Part shown: positions 19,324-28,019 of the stretch, in pieces | How the letters are laid out: each line of letters begins with the position of its first letter | Position numbering within the stretch: the first letter of the stretch is position 1 | Assembly: GCA_016712345.1 (NCBI GenBank) | Contig: JADJRH010000001.1 | Coordinates: forward strand, 5,025,001-5,089,000 | Direction of reading: 5' to 3' | Origin: Polyangiaceae bacterium | GTDB taxonomy: Bacteria; Myxococcota_A; Polyangia; Polyangiales; Polyangiaceae | Length of the DNA stretch: 64,000 bases | The notes under the pieces: model-generated | Databases searched by the model: none | What the model was told of the DNA's origin: nothing | Seen by the model: the letters and a program-made list of their open reading frames with translations, nothing else | Translations under genes and position numbers: made by a program

Positions 19324-19842
19324 ATGGCATTGCTTAAAAATACCGTCCTGGCCCAAATGGGCGCCGTTACCCTCGCTCTCGCAGCGTCCGCATGCGGAGG
19401 CCCTTCCATTGACGGCACCTGGCATCAAGAACAGGGAACAACCCCGCTGCCTGACAACATTTGTGCCGGGTGCGATCTGAACGTGAAAGCCACCCTTGTG
19501 GCCGATCATGACGCCAAAACGTTTACCCTCAACTTGGACATGGCCTACACCGCTTTGTCTGACACAATCGACCTGAAAGGCTCGTACGAAATCGACGGCG
19601 ATCTCACCTTTACCATCGACGGCTTCACCCTGCCCGACGGGTCTGAAAACACCACCTCCGTTGCTGAAGATGGGTCGCAGTGCATTGTGCTCAAAGGGTT
19701 TGCGGGAACTCAAGTGTGTTTCCCCACTCCCCAAACCAACCCCTTTTTTCTCGAAGGCAACGTGCTGACGGTAACCCTGGATAACTCTATCGGTGGGGCC
19801 GACGTTTCTCCAACCAAACTGGTGATGACTCAGGTAGAATAA
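19324..19842 (+). CDS. Small lipoprotein, unknown function
   Basis: The product starts MALLKNTVLAQMGAVTLALA and has a lipobox LAASACGG (Cys near 24). The mature chain of about 148 residues is beta-rich and Asp/Thr-rich (TFTLNLDMAYTALSDTIDLK, GSYEIDGDLTFTIDGFTLPD) with scattered Cys. It resembles lipocalin-like small lipoproteins, but no family is certain. GGAGG lies 9 bases before the ATG. It is followed 15 bases later by the exported PLP-fold enzyme gene, probably in one operon. Confidence 0.75.
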   Translation: MALLKNTVLAQMGAVTLALAASACGGPSIDGTWHQEQGTTPLPDNICAGCDLNVKATLVADHDAKTFTLNLDMAYTALSDTIDLKGSYEIDGDLTFTIDGFTLPDGSENTTSVAEDGSQCIVLKGFAGTQVCFPTPQTNPFFLEGNVLTVTLDNSIGGADVSPTKLVMTQVE

Positions 19843-19857
19843 CATTGGGAGAACGCC

Positions 19858-21219
19858 ATGAGTCTATCGCGCCGCGGTTTTTTGGCATCGGGTGCAGCGG
19901 GTTCGGCAGTGTACCTTACTGGGTGCACAGACGCTCCGCCTGAAGAAAGCACAACCCCTGAACCCACGTGTGAACTGCCACCCGTTACGGAGCCTCCTCC
20001 GCTTGACTACCCGGCAGAATCGTTTTTTAAAGCCGTGTCCACAAACCTCACAACCGCCGGTCAAGGCACCCCCGTTCTCATTGTCGACATGGATCGGTTG
20101 GATGCCAACATTGACACCATTTCCGCCGCGCTCGCCGCCCCTCTGAGCTATCGAATCGTAGAAAAATCCCTCCCCTCGCTCGACCTTCTTTCGTATGTGT
20201 CGGCGCGCGCCAAAACCAACAAGTTTATGGTGTTGCATCTACCCTTTCTTTCCAACCTTCTATCGGCCCTCCCCAATGCTGAAGTGCTTGTGGGAAAGTG
20301 TCACCTAACGCCGGCCGTCCAGAGCTTTTTTCAGAGTCTACCCGTCGGGGCCGACCTGAGTGCAGAAGCCGCGCGCGTCACGTTTTTAGTCGACAGCACC
20401 GAGGCTGTTTCAGAGCTTCAAAAACTGGCGCAGGCGCTCAATATTACCCTTCGCATCGCCGTAGAAATCGACGTTGGGCTCCGTCGAAGCGGCGTGCCTT
20501 CTCCCGAGGTGATCGGGTCTGTACTCTCTGCCATTAAAGACGGGACGGCGCTCACGTTTGCAGGTCTCATGGGGTATGACGGCCATGTTGCGTACACACC
20601 CGGTGGAACGGTCGATGCTGTTAATCAGGCCGGGGCCGATGCAACTGCGCTTTATAAAACCTTTAGAGACACACTCCAAAAGTATTTTCCCGCGCTCGCC
20701 AATCTACCCAACCTGATTTTCAACAGCGGCGGCAGCTCCACTTTTCCACTTTATAAGTCTGATTCACCCGTCAACGACGTGGCGGCGGGCGGTGGTGTGC
20801 TCCGCCCCGCCGGATACCCGGATCATCTCATTTCGGCGCTAAAACCCGCCATTTTTATCGCGGCGCCGGTCCTCCGACAATACACCAAGCCGCAGTTGCC
20901 CTTTTTTACAGAAGCCCAGTCGGCCGATCTCATGAAAGACCAACAAGGGATCGCCGTCCAGGGCGGGAGCTGGCCCTATTATTTCTCCTACCCGAGCGAC
21001 GTGCGCCCCGCCCCGTTCGTCAACGATGCCACCGACCACAACCATGTACCCAATCAAACGCTGCTCACCGCGCCCGCCTCCACACCCATCAAGCGCGGCG
21101 ATTGGATCTTTTTCCACCCGCGCCAAAGCGACGTGATCTTCCAATTCCAAGAAGTCCTCCAGGTGCGCGGCGGTCAGTTGACCAATGACGTATTTGCCGC
21201 TTATCCAAGGCGATTTTAG
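19858..21219 (+). CDS. Tat-exported lipoprotein of the alanine racemase/D-threonine aldolase fold
   Basis: The N-terminus SLSRRGFLASGAAGSAVYLT then GC combines a twin-arginine motif with a lipobox (Cys near 22). The rest follows the PLP-dependent amino acid deaminase/aldolase (DSD1-like) pattern: TPVLIVDMDRLDANIDTI, a likely PLP lysine in YRIVEKSLPSLDLL, AVEIDVGLRRSGV, GLMGYDGHVAY, FNSGGSSTFPLY and a C-terminal beta domain ending GDWIFFHPRQSDVIFQFQE. Substrate and exact reaction cannot be read from sequence. Tat export would allow the folded PLP enzyme to cross the membrane. It follows a small lipoprotein gene by 15 bases. Confidence 0.82.
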   Translation: MSLSRRGFLASGAAGSAVYLTGCTDAPPEESTTPEPTCELPPVTEPPPLDYPAESFFKAVSTNLTTAGQGTPVLIVDMDRLDANIDTISAALAAPLSYRIVEKSLPSLDLLSYVSARAKTNKFMVLHLPFLSNLLSALPNAEVLVGKCHLTPAVQSFFQSLPVGADLSAEAARVTFLVDSTEAVSELQKLAQALNITLRIAVEIDVGLRRSGVPSPEVIGSVLSAIKDGTALTFAGLMGYDGHVAYTPGGTVDAVNQAGADATALYKTFRDTLQKYFPALANLPNLIFNSGGSSTFPLYKSDSPVNDVAAGGGVLRPAGYPDHLISALKPAIFIAAPVLRQYTKPQLPFFTEAQSADLMKDQQGIAVQGGSWPYYFSYPSDVRPAPFVNDATDHNHVPNQTLLTAPASTPIKRGDWIFFHPRQSDVIFQFQEVLQVRGGQLTNDVFAAYPRRF

Positions 21220-21364
21220 CCATCGACACATCGCGGGTCGAGCATCTGACAGGTCAAAAGTCACCCTCCCGTAAAAACGCGCTCGGCCCTCCTGACTGGG
21301 TATAAAACTCGCGCTTGACGTAGGCTTGCGCCCGTGTGAAGTCTGGCCAAGATTTTGAGGACAC

Positions 21365-23124
21365 ATGATGCTCCGGCCCATCCCCATTGGTATTGACGAT
21401 TTTCGCGTTCTTCGGGAAAGAGGCTATGAGTATGTCGACAAAACGCATCTCATCACAAAGCTGATTGACAGTGAAAATGTGAAGGTGGTCCTGCTCCCGC
21501 GGCCACGCAGGTTTGGTAAATCGCTCAACCTGTCCACGTTAAGGTGGTTTTTGAAAAGCGTGACGAAGACGTGTGGCACCTTTTTGAGGGGCTGCATGTG
21601 GCGCGGGCAGGGGCGAAATACCGGGAGCGCTTTCGAAAATACCCGCTCATCTTTGTTAGTTTCAAGGCAACCAAAGCCGCCTCGTGGGAAGAATGCCGGC
21701 GTCAGATACAAGCGGTCATTCGCCGATTGTATGAGCATCATTGGCCGGTTTTCGAAGGGCGGCTAGCGGGAGGAGATCTTCGCGACTACCGGGCGATATT
21801 GGATGATCAGGCGGACGAAGTGCAGTACAAATTGTCGCTCGCGCAGCTAACTCGGTATCTGCACCAAGTGCATGGCACCCCCGCCGTGGTGCTTATTGAT
21901 GAATACGACGCCGGGATTCATGCATCGTATACCCATGGGTTTTACAACGAGGCGATCGGCTTTTTCGGTGGGTTGTTTTTAGCGGGTCTGAAGGACAACA
22001 GCCACCTTGAGCGCGCCGTGATGACGGGCATTTTGAGGGTATCGCGCGAGAGCATTTTTTCAGATCTGAACAATTTGGGAGTGTACACACTTCTTCGGAG
22101 TGAATTCAACACATGTTTTGGATTTACCGAAAGTGAAGTGGCAACCCTGATGGATCGAGCGGAGTTGACAGGCATTTTGCCGGCCATTCGATCGTATTAC
22201 AACGGGTATGAATTCGGCGGGGTGGACATTTATAATCCGTGGTCAATTCTGAGCTTTTTGGCCAGCGAAGAAAGGCAGCTTGTAGCGCATTGGGTAGGTA
22301 CAAGTTCAAACCTGCTCATTCAGGAGCTGCTCCAGCACCATGCGTGGGGTGTTCGGAGAGACATGCAAACGCTGCTTGAAGGCGGGTATATTGAAAAACA
22401 CTTGGACGAAAACGTGGTGTTTCCACGCCTAAAAGAGGACCAGAACGCTCTTTGGAATCTGCTTGTATTTTCAGGTTACTTAAAGGCGGCGCGTCCCGGT
22501 CCGCCGGTTGTGGGCGAGCCGCCGCCGCCGTATCGGCTTTCTATCCCCAACGTGGAGGTGGCCGGTGTTTATCGTACCACGTTTCAATCGTGGATGTCGG
22601 GGGCCCTGACCGCGCATGGGGGAGGATTGCAGGTGATGTTGGAGGGGATGCTCGGTGGCGACACCCGAAAATTCGAGGCGAATCTGCAAAAGTTTGCAGA
22701 AAGTCTACCCTCGTATCACGACGTGGACCGTGCCGATCCTGAAAAGTTCTACCATGGGATGATGATCGGCCTCCTGGCTTCGCTGGAGCCCGAGTATGAA
22801 GTGCGGTCCAATCGGGAGTCCGGCAACGGTCGCCCGGATGTGTTGATCAAGCCGCGGAAAGCCGGCAAACCGGGTGTGGTGCTTGAATTGAAGGTGGCAC
22901 GGCAAGGTGAAAAAACCATTGAAAAGGCCATGGCTGAAGGACTGAAGCAGCTCGCAGCAAGTGACTATGCGGCGGAGTTACGTGCCGCGGGGGTCGAAAC
23001 AATCCACGAAATGGCCATTGCGTTTAACGGCAAACGGGTGATGGTTTTGCCCAAGGGGGCCAAGCGGACAAAGAAAAAGCGGGCAGCAAACAAGGCGGCC
23101 GGAAGGTTAAGAAAACGCGGTTGA
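21365..23124 (+). pseudogene. AAA-ATPase-like / PD-(D/E)XK (DUF1703-type) gene, frameshifted
   Basis: The start MMLRPIPIGIDDFRVLRERG, then VDKTHLITKLID and LLPRPRRFGKSLNLSTLRWF, is the classic N-terminus of the AAA-ATPase-like family with a C-terminal nuclease-like domain. At 21548-21552 the frame changes inside a run of five T: upstream the frame reads RWFLKSV, but the family-like continuation VFEKRDEDVWHLFEGL is in the next frame, open to 23124. A sixth T would restore one protein of about 585 residues. Downstream parts include VVLIDEYDAGIHASY and a PD-(D/E)XK-like end, GRPDVLIKPRK...GVVLELKVAR. Either the gene is broken, it is phase-variable, or the base is a sequencing error. Confidence 0.8.
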
Positions 23125-23219
23125 GACCCACCCTTCCATCTCCCCGAGGGAGTTTAAATATCTTTCCACACTTCGCGTGGATGAGTGTGAAGCGCCTGGG
23201 TAGACGGGACCGTTTACCT

Positions 23220-23690
23220 TTAAGGGAGAAACTTGCTCGGACGTCCCGAATAGGTAAACAGCAGCCGTTCGCGTGCGCGTGTGCCTGCCACGTAAAGCAG
23301 ATTTCGCTCCTGCTCTTCGAAGGTTTCTTTGTCAGAATTATCTACCATGTCCTTGAGCGCGTATTTCCACGGCACTTGGTCGGCGTCACACCCCATGATC
23401 ACCACAACCTTAAATTCGAGCCCTTTTGCGCGATGCATTGTCCCCACTGAAGCGTGTGCGGTCGAGGGTGGCAGTTCATCGGTCAGACTGTGGGCCGACA
23501 GGGATGCTTTTTCAAGTGCCGGCTCTACCCGGTCACGCAGTGTGCCATCAGTTCGAGCAAAAAGGGCGATGTCGCGCGGTTTGTACCCTTGATTGAGAAT
23601 TTGTTTTAGCCATTGCGCAACCCCGGCAATCTCGTCGGCAGGCTTCTTATACCCTACGACTTCCGGCGCGCTCCCTTTCAAAAGGGAAAT
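23220..23690 (-). pseudogene. C-terminal fragment of a UvrD-like superfamily 1 helicase
   Basis: The readable part covers helicase motifs IV-VI: DIALFARTDGTLRDRVEPAL, ASVGTMHRAKGLEFKVVVIM and RNLLYVAGTRARERLLFTYS. The protein lacks its N-terminal ATP-binding half; the apparent start at 23681 is only a TTG inside homology. Immediately upstream, in another frame, lies an SNF2 helicase N-terminal fragment, so a deletion seems to have fused two helicase genes near 23690-23700. Confidence 0.8.
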
Positions 23691-23941
23691 GGAGCGACGC
23701 TGGGGTAAGAATCAGCGCGCGTCGAATGCGGCGCCGCAGGAGAAGTTCTGTCAGAACAAGGCCGGCCTCCACGGTTTTACCGAGCCCCACATCATCTGCT
23801 AAAAGCAGCGAAGCGCGCGGCATTTGCAGCGCTTTTAACAATGGGACGAGTTGAAAGTCATCGACCTGGACAGCCCCGAAGAATGGGGAGGCAATGGGTA
23901 GGTCGGAAGGCTCGGACGGGTTGGCATTTTTTCGGCAACCT
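23691..23941 (-). pseudogene. N-terminal fragment of an SNF2-type helicase
   Basis: Reading leftwards, the frame gives FFGAVQVDDFQLVPLLKALQ then LLLADDVGLGKTVEAGLVL (Walker A) and RRRIRRALILTPASL. This is the start of an SNF2/HepA-like helicase of the kind found in DISARM and related defence systems. Homology stops abruptly at PASL (about 23700), where the UvrD fragment takes over in a different frame. The 5' end lacks a start codon and abuts the divergent gene at 23983. It is a decayed remnant of a larger locus. Confidence 0.75.
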
Positions 23942-23982
23942 TTGAGCTTGTGAATGTCTGTCCTCTCAGGTAGGGTACACGT

Positions 23983-24876
23983 GTGGTCAGCGTTATCCCT
24001 CTGCGTTACGGAACTGCTTTCAAAAAAGCCTTTTCCGATCCTGAAGTGTTTGCGGCTTTTGCGGGCGACGTGTTGGGGCTCACGCTGCGGTTTTCAAAGG
24101 TAGAGCAGGAAAAGGCGTTTTCGCCGCCCGTTGGCAAGGTGGACGTGCGGTTTGATTTGTATGGTGAAGATGAAGAGCATCGCGTGATTGTTGAACTTCA
24201 ACATGTTCGTGAAAAAGACGCGTTTGAAAGGTTTCATTATTATCACCTGATTGCCCAGGTGGAACAGGTGGCCAGCAGCAAAAACTATGCGGTCAATCGC
24301 ACGGTGTATACCATTGTTGTGCTTACCCGCCTTCCCAACGAAGAGCACCTGCGATTTGATATCGCGTCGCAGTCGAGTGACTTAATTACCCACGATGGCC
24401 GCAAATTAGGTTTGTTTAATCACCGCATTGTATTTCTCAACTCGCGGGCTGTATCACCCACAACACCTGAGCCAATTCGAACATGGCTTGAGTTGTTTGA
24501 AGACTCGCTTGACCAAGAGGTGGACGAGTCGGCGTTTCCAAACCCGCTGTTTCGCAGGGTGATCGACACCATCGCCCAAGGGCATGTTTCCCCGGAAGAA
24601 ATGTACCACCTGAAAGAAGAAGCCTCGTGGGAAGATTCCAAGGAGGCGAGCTTTCGCGAAGGCAAAGCGGAAGGCAAAGCGGAGGGCAAAGCGGAGGGTT
24701 TGCGCGAGGGGGAGGCCAAAGGCAGGGCAGAAGGGCTTCGGCAGGCGATTTTTGATCTGTGTGATGTGTTGGGCATCTTTGTCGATGCCGATCGAATGGC
24801 CCAGTTGGACGGGCTGGCGGCTGACGAGCTGGATGCGTTTCGGCAACAACTTAAACGCTCAAAACAGTGGCGTTGA
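23983..24876 (+). CDS. Rpn-family PD-(D/E)XK nuclease / transposase-like protein
   Basis: The GTG-started 297-residue protein has the Rpn (recombination-promoting nuclease, PDDEXK transposase-like) layout: YGTAFKKAFSDPEVFAAFAG, then VDVRFDLYGEDEEHRVIVEL carrying the Asp...Glu-x-Gln catalytic core (Gln in the following ELQH), then a helical region. The repeat tract GKAEGKAEGKAEGLREGEA near residue 226 is followed by a short C-terminal domain. An internal ATG at MYHLKEEASW (preceded by GGAAGAA) could give a separate C-terminal product, as reported for other Rpn genes. It diverges from the helicase remnant and converges on the glycosyltransferase gene. Confidence 0.85.
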   Translation: MVSVIPLRYGTAFKKAFSDPEVFAAFAGDVLGLTLRFSKVEQEKAFSPPVGKVDVRFDLYGEDEEHRVIVELQHVREKDAFERFHYYHLIAQVEQVASSKNYAVNRTVYTIVVLTRLPNEEHLRFDIASQSSDLITHDGRKLGLFNHRIVFLNSRAVSPTTPEPIRTWLELFEDSLDQEVDESAFPNPLFRRVIDTIAQGHVSPEEMYHLKEEASWEDSKEASFREGKAEGKAEGKAEGLREGEAKGRAEGLRQAIFDLCDVLGIFVDADRMAQLDGLAADELDAFRQQLKRSKQWR

Positions 24877-25005
24877 GACACATTCAAAGAAGCCGATGTG
24901 CCATGCTCTTCGCTTTCCCCGAAGGGTACCCGTCTTGGTGTCTGACATCTTGTGTACGCTGCGACCCAGGAGCGTGACACGTTGGGACAAGACCCTGACG
25001 TGTTG

Positions 25006-26370
25006 TTACGTGAGGGGCGCCGATACAGGCTCCGGGGAGCGTGGCCGGGTTTCGACGTCCATGCGAAAACCAAGCGCTTCAACAGCGAAACGCTCGCGGA
25101 ACTCAACTTCGGCCTCGGTTACCTGACGGCTTGTCATGTGTACGCATTCTACCCGTGAATGGTGAAGAAGCTGCTGTTCTGTCAGGCCGTTTGTTTCAGG
25201 AGCGCTGAGAGCATTTTGGTAGACCGCGGTGAGCGCGGCATTGCGGTTTGTTGTTGAAAGCAGCGAACTCTCCACGCGCGCGTGATTCCAGAGGCCTTTG
25301 GCGCGAGCGATGGCTCGATCGGTAATGAGAGTGTCAAGCTGGGCGGCGAAGGCCTGTTCTTCGTCGAGGGTGGGCACAACGTCCCGATTGACGGTGAGCG
25401 CGCCGCGATGGTCGACGATCTCATGGAGATGCTCCATGCCTCTGCCTTGGGCGCAGACGATGGCCAATCCGGCGGCGGCGGCCTCCAAAAGGACCATTCC
25501 AAAACTTTCAGACTGCGAGGGGTGAAACAGGATGTGCGCGCCTTCAAACAGCGTTTGCACGTGCGAGCGCGGAACCTGACCCACGAGGCGCAAGTTGGGT
25601 GGCAAGGCGGCGCGCTCTTCGGTGTTGCGGTAGTGAGGGGGAGTATCGCCCACGTAGATAAACCGCGCCGTGGGGTGTTTGGCAGCCATTTTCGCCATGA
25701 CGCGCACGGCGAGGAGGCCGTTTTTCAACTGCCAACCAACACCGCAGAAAATGACGTTTGTGCCGGACGGATCTTCCCACTTCTTGTGCACGCGCGCGGC
25801 GGCAAGCGGGGGCATGGCAGGCCCGAGCACCTGCGACTTGCGAAGGAAGGTTTCACCATCCGGACCGGCTTCAAAGTCGGTGAGCATTTTGGCGGCGCGG
25901 GCAAGTCCAACCTGGGTGCCGAACAGGATGGCGCGGCAACTTGGGTGGGCATATGCGCGGAGCATATGGATGAGGCGAATTCGGATGGGATCGTTGGGTA
26001 GAGGCCCTCCGGGTCGGCCGATTTCAGCACGAAACCGAGGCCATGCGCGTTCGTGAAAAAGGGCGCGACCGCCGAGCAACGGATACCCAAAATCATCCAT
26101 GTCCGCCACCCACGCGGGTGCGTTGAGCACTGGCCATCGGGCGGAGTGAACGATGGGGGTCTGGACGGGGAAAGACACAAATTCTCCCCAATGCGCGGTT
26201 GTGTACACATCTGGGAAGGCGGCACCGGGTGGGAAGAAAAAGAGGTGCGAGGCGTCGTGCCGGAGATACGTTACTCCGGGAGGAGGCGACGTGAGCAGCG
26301 TGGAATGAATGCCGGGGTGGAGATCGATACCGGGGCCGATGGCAATAGGGAGCGAAATGGGGGTAGTCAT
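25006..26370 (-). CDS. Family 4-like glycosyltransferase in the radical SAM cluster
   Basis: This 454-residue cytosolic protein has the two-domain GT-B outline. The C-terminal donor domain shows TNVIFCGVGWQLKNGLLAVR, PTARFIYVGDTPPHYRN, LRLVGQVPRSHVQTLFEGAH and the retaining-GT motif HPSQSESFGMVLLEAAAAGL (Glu-x7-Glu). The ATG at 26370 (MTTPISLPIAIGPG) lies 24 bases after the stop of the radical SAM gene, so the two are probably co-transcribed. It may glycosylate the peptide product of this locus; the sugar and acceptor are unknown. About 70 C-terminal residues beyond the GT core are unassigned. Confidence 0.85.
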   Translation of the reverse strand: MTTPISLPIAIGPGIDLHPGIHSTLLTSPPPGVTYLRHDASHLFFFPPGAAFPDVYTTAHWGEFVSFPVQTPIVHSARWPVLNAPAWVADMDDFGYPLLGGRALFHERAWPRFRAEIGRPGGPLPNDPIRIRLIHMLRAYAHPSCRAILFGTQVGLARAAKMLTDFEAGPDGETFLRKSQVLGPAMPPLAAARVHKKWEDPSGTNVIFCGVGWQLKNGLLAVRVMAKMAAKHPTARFIYVGDTPPHYRNTEERAALPPNLRLVGQVPRSHVQTLFEGAHILFHPSQSESFGMVLLEAAAAGLAIVCAQGRGMEHLHEIVDHRGALTVNRDVVPTLDEEQAFAAQLDTLITDRAIARAKGLWNHARVESSLLSTTNRNAALTAVYQNALSAPETNGLTEQQLLHHSRVECVHMTSRQVTEAEVEFRERFAVEALGFRMDVETRPRSPEPVSAPLT

Positions 26371-26393
26371 GATGTGCCTCATGGGCCCTGTCT

Positions 26394-27578
26394 TTATGCG
26401 GCGCGAATATCTTCCCAACCAATCGGCTCTTCAACCTGGGTAGACTCTTTGGGAGCAAGTTCTTCAAGTTTTTCCCAAAGGCCGGAACCAAGCCTTTTTT
26501 CAGCCTCGTTGAGCCGACGCTGCAAGTGCATAAACAGGCCGCGCTCCACAACGCAGGTGGACTTGCCGCCGCGGAGGGTGTCAGGGTAACGGCGTTTGTC
26601 TTCTGCCACGGGAAAGCCTGTGCAGGCGCCGAAATATTCGCAATGGAGGCAAACACCGGCCATGCGCGACTCAGCCTCGCGGACGGACTGTTCGTGGGTT
26701 GCGGTAGCAAAAATCTCGTCGAGTGAGGAGCGGAAAATGTTGCCCCAGGCGCGTCCGGGTGTGTACGCATCGGCCTGGGAGTACAAGTCGCCGTTGGTGT
26801 TGACAATGGTGACTTCTTCAAAACTGCGGCGATCGTAGTAGCTGGGTTGATAGTCGGGGTAGCTTCTGTACATGACGTTGGTAAGCTGTTCTGTAATGGG
26901 GGCAATGCGGATTTTTGTGGGGCTTGCAAGCCACAAATCGGCCACCTTGCACAGAGCTGTGAGCACCTCTTCGGCGTTGACTTCATACCCTTGGTGTTGA
27001 TCGTCAAACGCGCCCTGAAACAGGGGTAGGAGCCGGAACGTGCGGCCCAGTGACTCGTAGAAACGGAAGATTTTTTCGACCTGCGTCACGTTGCGGCGGG
27101 TGAGCACGGTAATGCAGCCAAACTCAATTCCAGCCTCGCGCAGGCGATCCATGTTGGCCAGCACTTTGGCCTGACTGGGCCGGCCGGCCATGTTGAGCCG
27201 GAGATCGCCGAAGATATCGATCGATATACCGATGCCGTTGAAGCCGTTGCGAATGAGGTCAATACGGTCGTCGTCGAGCAACATGAGGTTGGTTTGAACG
27301 TCGTTGACGACCTGAATGCCTTGAAGGTGTTTTTTTTGTTCGGCGAAAACGGCGCGCCAATAGTCAGGTTCAATGGTCAGGGGTTCGCCCCCGTGCCAGA
27401 TGAAAAGCACGCGGGGGTCGGAGGAGTGTGCGCGTTGATACTCGGCGATGTGTTTGAACATCGTGGAGAGTTGCTCGATGGACATGCGGTTGGGATTACC
27501 CAATTCTGGATATTCGTAGCAGTAGCTGCAGCGAAGATTGCAAAACTTGGTGATTTTGACAACGTATTGTGCGCGCAT
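26394..27578 (-). CDS. Radical SAM/SPASM enzyme (putative peptide maturase)
   Basis: The 394-residue protein begins MRAQYVVKITKFCNLRCSYC, where Cys13, Cys17 and Cys20 form the CxxxCxxC cluster site. Further motifs are FIWHGGEPL and NGIGISIDIFGD. A C-terminal SPASM region carries CLHCEYFGACTGFP and later CVV, Cys ligands for auxiliary Fe-S clusters. SPASM enzymes commonly modify ribosomal peptides (cyclophane, thioether or epimer formation). Upstream is a small Trp-rich protein gene (27708-28019) with a hairpin between, and downstream a glycosyltransferase gene. The layout fits a RiPP pathway; the reaction itself cannot be read. Confidence 0.9.
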   Translation of the reverse strand: MRAQYVVKITKFCNLRCSYCYEYPELGNPNRMSIEQLSTMFKHIAEYQRAHSSDPRVLFIWHGGEPLTIEPDYWRAVFAEQKKHLQGIQVVNDVQTNLMLLDDDRIDLIRNGFNGIGISIDIFGDLRLNMAGRPSQAKVLANMDRLREAGIEFGCITVLTRRNVTQVEKIFRFYESLGRTFRLLPLFQGAFDDQHQGYEVNAEEVLTALCKVADLWLASPTKIRIAPITEQLTNVMYRSYPDYQPSYYDRRSFEEVTIVNTNGDLYSQADAYTPGRAWGNIFRSSLDEIFATATHEQSVREAESRMAGVCLHCEYFGACTGFPVAEDKRRYPDTLRGGKSTCVVERGLFMHLQRRLNEAEKRLGSGLWEKLEELAPKESTQVEEPIGWEDIRAA

Positions 27579-27652
27579 GGTCCACCTTGATAAAGTGACA
27601 AGGAATGTGAAAAAGAAAGGTTGTATAGAATATCCAACGTGCCGGTGGACAG

Positions 27653-27691
27653 CCCGGATGATTCACCGCGAGGCGCGGCGAATCATCCGGG
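27653..27691 (-). promoter_or_regulatory. Strong hairpin between precursor candidate and radical SAM gene
   Basis: A perfect 12-base arm pair (CCCGGATGATTC at 27653-27664 and its complement at 27680-27691) encloses a second stem CCGCG/CGCGG with an AGG loop. No T-run follows on the minus strand, so it is more likely an attenuator or mRNA-stabilising hairpin than a full terminator. Such elements often keep precursor mRNA in excess over enzyme mRNA. Confidence 0.7.
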
Positions 27692-27707
27692 AAGGCCGAT
27701 GATTGGA

Positions 27708-28019
27708 CTATTGGTTGATACGTTCAAAGGCTTCGGCGGCCGAAACCTGTGGAGCGTCGGCCTGGGCGCTGCCTTGGAAGGGTTGAATTTCAAGCCAGGT
27801 GGTTTGAGGCCAAGTTTGGCCCCAAATAGGTTTGCGGTTGACCTCGGCGCGCGGGGTGACGCTGTCGAGTTTGGAAACGAGGTTCTCGGCGAATTGAATG
27901 TCAGCCTGGGTCTGGACGGCAACAACGGCTGCGGGCTCCAGCGCCGCGTCTTGGGGGACGGCGGGAGCCGAAGAAACCGATGCAGCGAGAGCCACCAAGG
28001 ATTGGATAAACAAGCTCAT
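27708..28019 (-). CDS. Small Trp-rich protein, candidate RiPP precursor
   Basis: The 103-residue product has a well-placed ribosome site (ACGGAGG, 5 bases before ATG). Residues 1-20 (MSLFIQSLVALAASVSSAPA) are hydrophobic, like a signal peptide or an exported leader. The middle is Ala/Val/Gln-rich. Near residues 64-75 is IWGQTWPQTTWLEIQ, with three aromatic-x-x triplets (WGQ, WPQ, WLE), the kind of motif cross-linked by triceptide-forming radical SAM enzymes. It is the first gene of the minus-strand set with the radical SAM and glycosyltransferase genes. I do not recognise the family, and an ordinary small envelope protein is the alternative. Confidence 0.7.
   Translation of the reverse strand: MSLFIQSLVALAASVSSAPAVPQDAALEPAAVVAVQTQADIQFAENLVSKLDSVTPRAEVNRKPIWGQTWPQTTWLEIQPFQGSAQADAPQVSAAEAFERINQ

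Noticed and set aside
25100..26000. Plus-strand open frame of about 239 codons in the glycosyltransferase region
   Set aside because: It is antisense to a GT-B gene with clear motifs, and no ribosome site or domain supports it.
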